A DNA stretch of 9,926 nt from Comamonadaceae bacterium (GTDB taxonomy: Bacteria; Pseudomonadota; Gammaproteobacteria; Burkholderiales; Burkholderiaceae_C), in assembly GCA_013298415.1 (NCBI GenBank), contig JAAFHN010000070.1, positions 1 through 9,926 of the forward strand. Direction: 5' to 3'. Positions 6,826-9,926 of the stretch are shown here, one piece after another. The notes beneath the pieces were generated by a model that worked only from the letters and a program-made list of their open reading frames with translations, had not been told where the DNA came from and did not search any database. The position numbers and the translations under genes are program-made. Positions within the stretch are counted from its first letter, which is position 1. Each line of letters opens with the position of its first letter.

Positions 6826-6863
6826 CCAGCGGGTTTCATTTCGTGTAACTCGCTGGATTTTTT
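6826..6863 (+). terminator. Possible Rho-independent terminator after the OmpA-domain gene
   Basis: CCAGCG (6826-6831) pairs with CGCTGG (6851-6856), and ATTTTTT follows directly (6857-6863). The 19-base loop is long for an intrinsic terminator, and the upstream arm AGTTAC (6821-6826) can instead pair with GTAACT (6845-6850) inside the loop. Its position, 15 bases after the stop codon, fits termination before the edd promoter, but the call is moderate at best. Confidence 0.4.
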
Positions 6864-6864
6864 C

Positions 6865-6881
6865 ATGTAACCTTGTTACAT
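6865..6881. promoter_or_regulatory. HexR-like operator upstream of edd
   Basis: ATGTAAC-CTT-GTTACAT is a perfect 17-bp palindrome with 7-base arms and a 3-base centre, ending 7 bases before the edd start codon. Established knowledge: HexR, an RpiR-family repressor released by KDPG, controls edd, eda and related genes in gamma- and betaproteobacteria through sites of the form TGTAAT-N3-ATTACA. This site differs from that core only by C/G in place of T/A at the inner arm positions. It overlaps the likely -10/start region, which suits repression. The HexR assignment is inferred; the palindrome is seen directly. No hexR gene lies in the window. Confidence 0.65.
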
Positions 6882-6888
6882 TGGCGGG

Positions 6889-8787
6889 ATGAGTTCAGCA
6901 CCTCTCCCGAAAGCCTTGCATCCTGTTGTGCAAGCTGTCACTGACCGAATCCGAGCCCGCAGCGCCACCACGCGCGCGGCCTACTTGGCGCAAGTGCAAG
7001 CGATGCGCAATCGCCCGCGCGGCTTTGACCGCATGGGCTGCGCCAACATCGCGCACACCACGGCGCCGATGCCCAAGCGCGACCAGATCCGCATCGTTTC
7101 CGAGCGCACGCCGCACATCGGCGTGGTTACCGCCTACAACGACATGCTTTCGGCGCACACGCCGTATGCCACCTACCCCGCAGTCATCGCCGATGAGGCG
7201 CGCAAACGCGGCGCAACGATGCAAGTGGCCGGCGGCGTGCCCGCCATGTGCGATGGCATCACGCAGGGCTTGCCCGGCATGGAGCTCAGCCTTTTCAGCC
7301 GCGATGTGATTGCGCAGGGCGCGGCGGTCGGGCTGAGCCACGATGTGTTCGATTGCGCGCTGATGCTGGGCGTGTGCGACAAGATCGTGCCCGGCCTTTT
7401 GATTGGCGCGCTGCACTTCGGGCACTTGCCCACGGTGTTTGTGCCTGCTGGGCCGATGACTTCTGGCTTGTCGAATTCTGCCAAGGCCAAAGTGCGCGAA
7501 GAAGCCGCCAAAGGCAATGTGGGCCGCGATGAGCTTTTGAAAGCCGAGCAAGCCGCTTACCACGGCGTGGGCACCTGCACGTTTTATGGCACGGCCAACA
7601 GCAACCAAATGCTGCTCGAAGCGATGGGCCTGCACGTGCCGGGCAGCGCCTTTGTGCAGCCCGCCGGCGCAGACGGCGGCGCGCTGCGCGAAGCCCTCAC
7701 GCGCGAGGCGGTGGGCCTGGCGCTGCAAGCCCCGCCGATTGGCGAGCTGGTGGACGAGCGCTGCATCGTGAACGCGATGGTGGCCCTGCTTTGCACGGGT
7801 GGCAGCACCAATCACCTGATCCACTGGGTTGCGGTGGCCCGAGCCGCTGGCATCTCGATCAATTGGGATGACTTTGCCGAGCTGAGCGATGCGGTGCCGC
7901 TGGTTGCTCGCGTGTACCCCAATGGCACAGCGGATGTGAACGAGTTCCAAGCAGCAGGCGGCCCAGGATTCGTGATTGGCGACATGATCGATGGCGGCTT
8001 CATGCACGCTGATGTGCGCACCGTGTCGCCTGCTGGCTTTGCGGCCTATCGCACGATTCCGTCGCTTGCTGACGAGAAGTTGCAGTGGAAAACGGTGGCC
8101 GAGCACGCGCCAGACCGCTCTGCTTTTGATAGCATCGTAAGAAGCATTCACCAGGACAGCGGGCCCTTTTCTCTTCAAAGTGGGCTTAAATTGCTTCGCG
8201 GGGAGATCGGCAGGGCATGCATCAAGGTCTCTGCCGTGCCCGACGACCGCCACGTGGTGCAGGCGGCTGCCAAGGTGTTCAACGATCAAGACGAAGTGCT
8301 GGCCGCGTTCAAAAGCGGCGAGCTTGAAGCCTTCGCACGTGCGCATGCAGCGCACTCGGGCCACGGCGCGAAAGAGCTGAGCCCGAGCGAAGGTGGCGTG
8401 ATCGTCGTCGTGCGTTTTCAAGGCCCTGCCGCTAACGGCATGCCCGAGCTTCACAAGCTCACACCGCCGCTGGCGGTGCTGCAAGCCAAGGGCTTGTCTG
8501 TTGCTTTGGTAACCGATGGGCGCATGAGTGGCGCATCGGGCAAAGTGCCTGCTGCGATTCACCTTTCGCCAGAGGGCCTGCGCGGTGGTGGCGTGGCCAA
8601 AGTGCGCGATGGCGATGTGATTCGCGTGGACTGCGTGGCAGGCACGCTCTCGCTCGTGGGCGGCTCGCTCGACGGCCGCGACGCAGCTCAGCGTGCAAGC
8701 GAGGCACCGGGCAGCCTCGGCCGAGGTCTATTCAACAATTTCCGCGCGAACGTGGCCAGCGCCGAAGAAGGAGCTTGCTCATGGTGA
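6889..8787 (+). CDS. edd: 6-phosphogluconate dehydratase (Entner-Doudoroff pathway)
   Basis: The 632-residue product belongs to the IlvD/Edd dehydratase family and matches Edd rather than dihydroxyacid dehydratase. It dehydrates 6-phosphogluconate to 2-keto-3-deoxy-6-phosphogluconate (KDPG) in the cytosol, using a [4Fe-4S] cluster. Visible family segments: VVTAYNDMLSAHTPY (79-93), GVPAMCDGITQG (116-127), GVCDKIVPGLLIGALHFGHLP (161-181), GTCTFYGTANSNQM (228-241) and the second signature LVTDGRMSGASGKVPAAIHLSPE. C121, C163 and C230 are the expected cluster-region cysteines. It is slightly longer than E. coli Edd (603 residues), with about nine extra residues at the N-terminus and more elsewhere. 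The ATG at 6889 is preceded directly by GGCGGG, which is too close to act as a normal Shine-Dalgarno. Its end overlaps eda by 7 bases, so the two form an operon, with a HexR-like operator in front. The N-terminus (VVQAVTDRIRARS...TRAAYLAQV) aligns with known Edd, supporting the start. Confidence 0.97.
   Translation: MSSAPLPKALHPVVQAVTDRIRARSATTRAAYLAQVQAMRNRPRGFDRMGCANIAHTTAPMPKRDQIRIVSERTPHIGVVTAYNDMLSAHTPYATYPAVIADEARKRGATMQVAGGVPAMCDGITQGLPGMELSLFSRDVIAQGAAVGLSHDVFDCALMLGVCDKIVPGLLIGALHFGHLPTVFVPAGPMTSGLSNSAKAKVREEAAKGNVGRDELLKAEQAAYHGVGTCTFYGTANSNQMLLEAMGLHVPGSAFVQPAGADGGALREALTREAVGLALQAPPIGELVDERCIVNAMVALLCTGGSTNHLIHWVAVARAAGISINWDDFAELSDAVPLVARVYPNGTADVNEFQAAGGPGFVIGDMIDGGFMHADVRTVSPAGFAAYRTIPSLADEKLQWKTVAEHAPDRSAFDSIVRSIHQDSGPFSLQSGLKLLRGEIGRACIKVSAVPDDRHVVQAAAKVFNDQDEVLAAFKSGELEAFARAHAAHSGHGAKELSPSEGGVIVVVRFQGPAANGMPELHKLTPPLAVLQAKGLSVALVTDGRMSGASGKVPAAIHLSPEGLRGGGVAKVRDGDVIRVDCVAGTLSLVGGSLDGRDAAQRASEAPGSLGRGLFNNFRANVASAEEGACSW
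8768..8773 (+). promoter_or_regulatory. Ribosome binding site of eda inside the edd 3' end
   Basis: AAGGAG lies 7 bases before the ATG at 8781 and still inside the edd reading frame. It selects 8781 over the ATG at 8787 (13 bases away, sharing the A of the edd TGA) and over the TTG at 8775. Confidence 0.7.
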
Positions 8788-9437
8788 TGTTCAAAGTGTT
8801 GCCGACGCCGCTGACGGCGCATGCGGTGATGACGGACGCGCCCGTGATCCCTGTGATCGTGCTCGACGACATCGCCCACGCCGTGCCGATGGCCCGCGCG
8901 CTAGTGGCGGGCGGTGTGCGCATGCTAGAAATCACGCTGCGCACTGCGGTGGCGCTGGATTGCATGAAGAAGATCACAGCGGAAGTGCCCGAAGCGGTGG
9001 TTGGTGTAGGCACAGTCTGCAACGCCGCGCAAGCCGAAGCGGCCGTGGCCGCCGGAGCCAAATTCTTGGTAAGCCCGGGCTATACGAGCGACATCGGTGC
9101 GGCTGCTAAGCGCCTGGGTGTGCCGCTGCTGCCGGGTGTGGCCACGGGCAGCGAGGTGCTGCAAGTGATGGCCGATGGCTTCACAGCGGCCAAATTCTTC
9201 CCCGCCGTGCCCGCAGGTGGTGCCGCCATGCTCAAAGCCTTCGCAGGTCCATTCGCGGATCTCGCCTTTTGCCCCACCGGTGGCATCAGCACCGATAACG
9301 CCAAAGACTTCCTCGCCCTGCCCAACGTGAAATGCGTAGGCGGCAGCTGGCTCACGCCCTCCAAACTCATGGCCGCAGGTGATTGGGCTGCGATCACCCA
9401 ACTGGCATCCCAAAGTCAGGGTTTGCGCTCCGCTTGA
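8781..9437 (+). CDS. eda: KDPG/4-hydroxy-2-oxoglutarate aldolase (Entner-Doudoroff pathway)
   Basis: The product is 218 residues from the ATG at 8781, chosen for its AAGGAG at ideal spacing. It is a class I (Schiff-base) TIM-barrel aldolase splitting KDPG into pyruvate and glyceraldehyde-3-phosphate; the family can also cleave 4-hydroxy-2-oxoglutarate. Key residues are visible: E50 and R54 in RMLEITLRT, GVGTV (75-79), LVSPG (96-100), LLPGVAT (116-122), the Schiff-base lysine K138 in FTAAKFFPA, and the phosphate-binding CPTGGIS (164-170). Length is typical for the family (about 205-220). The first 7 bases overlap edd in another frame, so translation is probably coupled. The 3' end runs 22 bases into the oppositely oriented histidine kinase gene. 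Expression would follow the edd promoter and its HexR-like site. No zwf, pgl, glk or hexR gene is visible in the window. Confidence 0.97.
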   Translation: MVMFKVLPTPLTAHAVMTDAPVIPVIVLDDIAHAVPMARALVAGGVRMLEITLRTAVALDCMKKITAEVPEAVVGVGTVCNAAQAEAAVAAGAKFLVSPGYTSDIGAAAKRLGVPLLPGVATGSEVLQVMADGFTAAKFFPAVPAGGAAMLKAFAGPFADLAFCPTGGISTDNAKDFLALPNVKCVGGSWLTPSKLMAAGDWAAITQLASQSQGLRSA

Positions 9438-9926
9438 TCCAAGTTGAGGTGCAAGGCGGTCGGCGCAGGGACCGGCCAGTCCAGCCGCACGGAGGTACCT
9501 TCGCCTGGCGCGCTGTGCACGGCCACGGTCGCGCCCAGTTGCGCGGCACGGAACCGCATGTTTGCCAAGCCCTGACCGCCAGGTGCTTGATCCACATTCA
9601 GGCCCCTGCCGTCGTCGGCAATCACGATGCAGATGGATTCGGCCCTCTCGTCGATTCCGTCGACGACCCTTGCGCTGACGCAAGCACGTCGCGCGTGTGC
9701 GTGCTTCATCACGTTCGCCATGGCTTCAAGGACGATGCGCTGCAGGTGTCGCACGGCTTGAGGGCTGAGATTCGGCATTGGTGGTAGGGCATCGATTTGC
9801 CAAACCACCTCCAGCCCAGCCGCCCGCCAGCGTGGCTCAAGGCGATAGCGCAAAGAGGCGAGTACCGTGCCCACATCGCCTTCCATGGGCTGCAGCGCGT
9901 CTACCGAAATCTTCAGCTCATCGAGC
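9416..9926 (-). CDS. NarX/DegS-type sensor histidine kinase, C-terminal catalytic part (N-terminus off the window)
   Basis: The frame is open from the right edge (first full codon at 9925-9923) to the TGA at 9418-9416, giving the last 169 residues. It begins LDELKISVDAL, the region just after the HisKA_3 dimerisation helix in this family, followed by GDVGTVLASLRYRLEPR. The HATPase_c domain then shows the N box in HLQRIVLEAMANVMKHAHA (E67, N71), the G1 box ADDGRGL (D105 with G106, R107, G108), the G2 box GGQGLANM (116-123) and GEGTSVRLDWP near the end. Such kinases autophosphorylate a histidine and signal to a LuxR/NarL-type response regulator. The sensor region, the phospho-accepting histidine and any regulator gene lie outside the window, so the signal is unknown. 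It overlaps eda tail to tail. Family assignment is secure. Confidence 0.92.
   Translation of the reverse strand, partial: LDELKISVDALQPMEGDVGTVLASLRYRLEPRWRAAGLEVVWQIDALPPMPNLSPQAVRHLQRIVLEAMANVMKHAHARRACVSARVVDGIDERAESICIVIADDGRGLNVDQAPGGQGLANMRFRAAQLGATVAVHSAPGEGTSVRLDWPVPAPTALHLNLDQAERKP

Noticed and set aside
6895..8562. Very long open frame (555 codons) on the minus strand opposite edd
   Set aside because: edd is certain on the plus strand. The antisense translation is His/Arg/Ala-rich with no recognisable family, as expected for an antisense shadow of a GC-rich gene.

Overview
The window looks like chromosomal DNA from a GC-rich betaproteobacterium, most likely Burkholderiales and plausibly a Comamonadaceae relative. 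This is inferred from four things: a Bug/TctC-type solute-binding protein (a family greatly expanded in that order), a ChaC-type cyclotransferase, Entner-Doudoroff genes with a HexR-like operator, and high-GC codon use throughout. It is tightly packed protein-coding sequence. I see no rRNA, tRNA, CRISPR array, transposase or phage gene.

Layout. (1) Bases 2-823 (+) are the 3' part of a TctC/Bug-family periplasmic binding protein gene. (2) Bases 894-1874 (-) encode a secreted FecR-domain protein with a Pro-Thr-Ser-Gln repeat linker and a Gly/Ala-rich hydrophobic tail. (3) Divergently from it, bases 2005-4905 (+) encode a large YjbH-type outer-membrane beta-barrel protein fused at its C-terminus to a PAP2/acid-phosphatase domain. 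(4) A GTGA stop/start overlap leads into a secreted MORN-repeat protein (4902-5549, +). (5) Bases 5557-6147 (-) encode a ChaC-like gamma-glutamylcyclotransferase. (6) Divergent from it, 6202-6810 (+) encodes a membrane-anchored OmpA-domain protein. (7) Bases 6889-8787 and 8781-9437 (+) are edd and eda, the two signature Entner-Doudoroff enzymes, translationally coupled and preceded by a perfect palindrome resembling a HexR operator. (8) Bases 9416-9926 (-) are the C-terminal part of a NarX/DegS-type sensor histidine kinase that runs off the right edge and overlaps eda tail to tail.

How the genes work together. edd and eda form an operon converting 6-phosphogluconate to pyruvate and glyceraldehyde-3-phosphate, probably repressed by HexR. 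The FecR protein, the YjbH-PAP2 fusion and the MORN protein look like one envelope module. YjbH relatives belong to exopolysaccharide loci (yjbEFGH, gfc) in enterobacteria, so a role in surface polysaccharide secretion or modification is inferred. This trio is the least ordinary part of the window, because the fusion joins a predicted outer-membrane barrel to a phosphatase domain and the FecR partner has a tail resembling the small YjbE/GfcA proteins. The remaining genes look like ordinary housekeeping or envelope genes.
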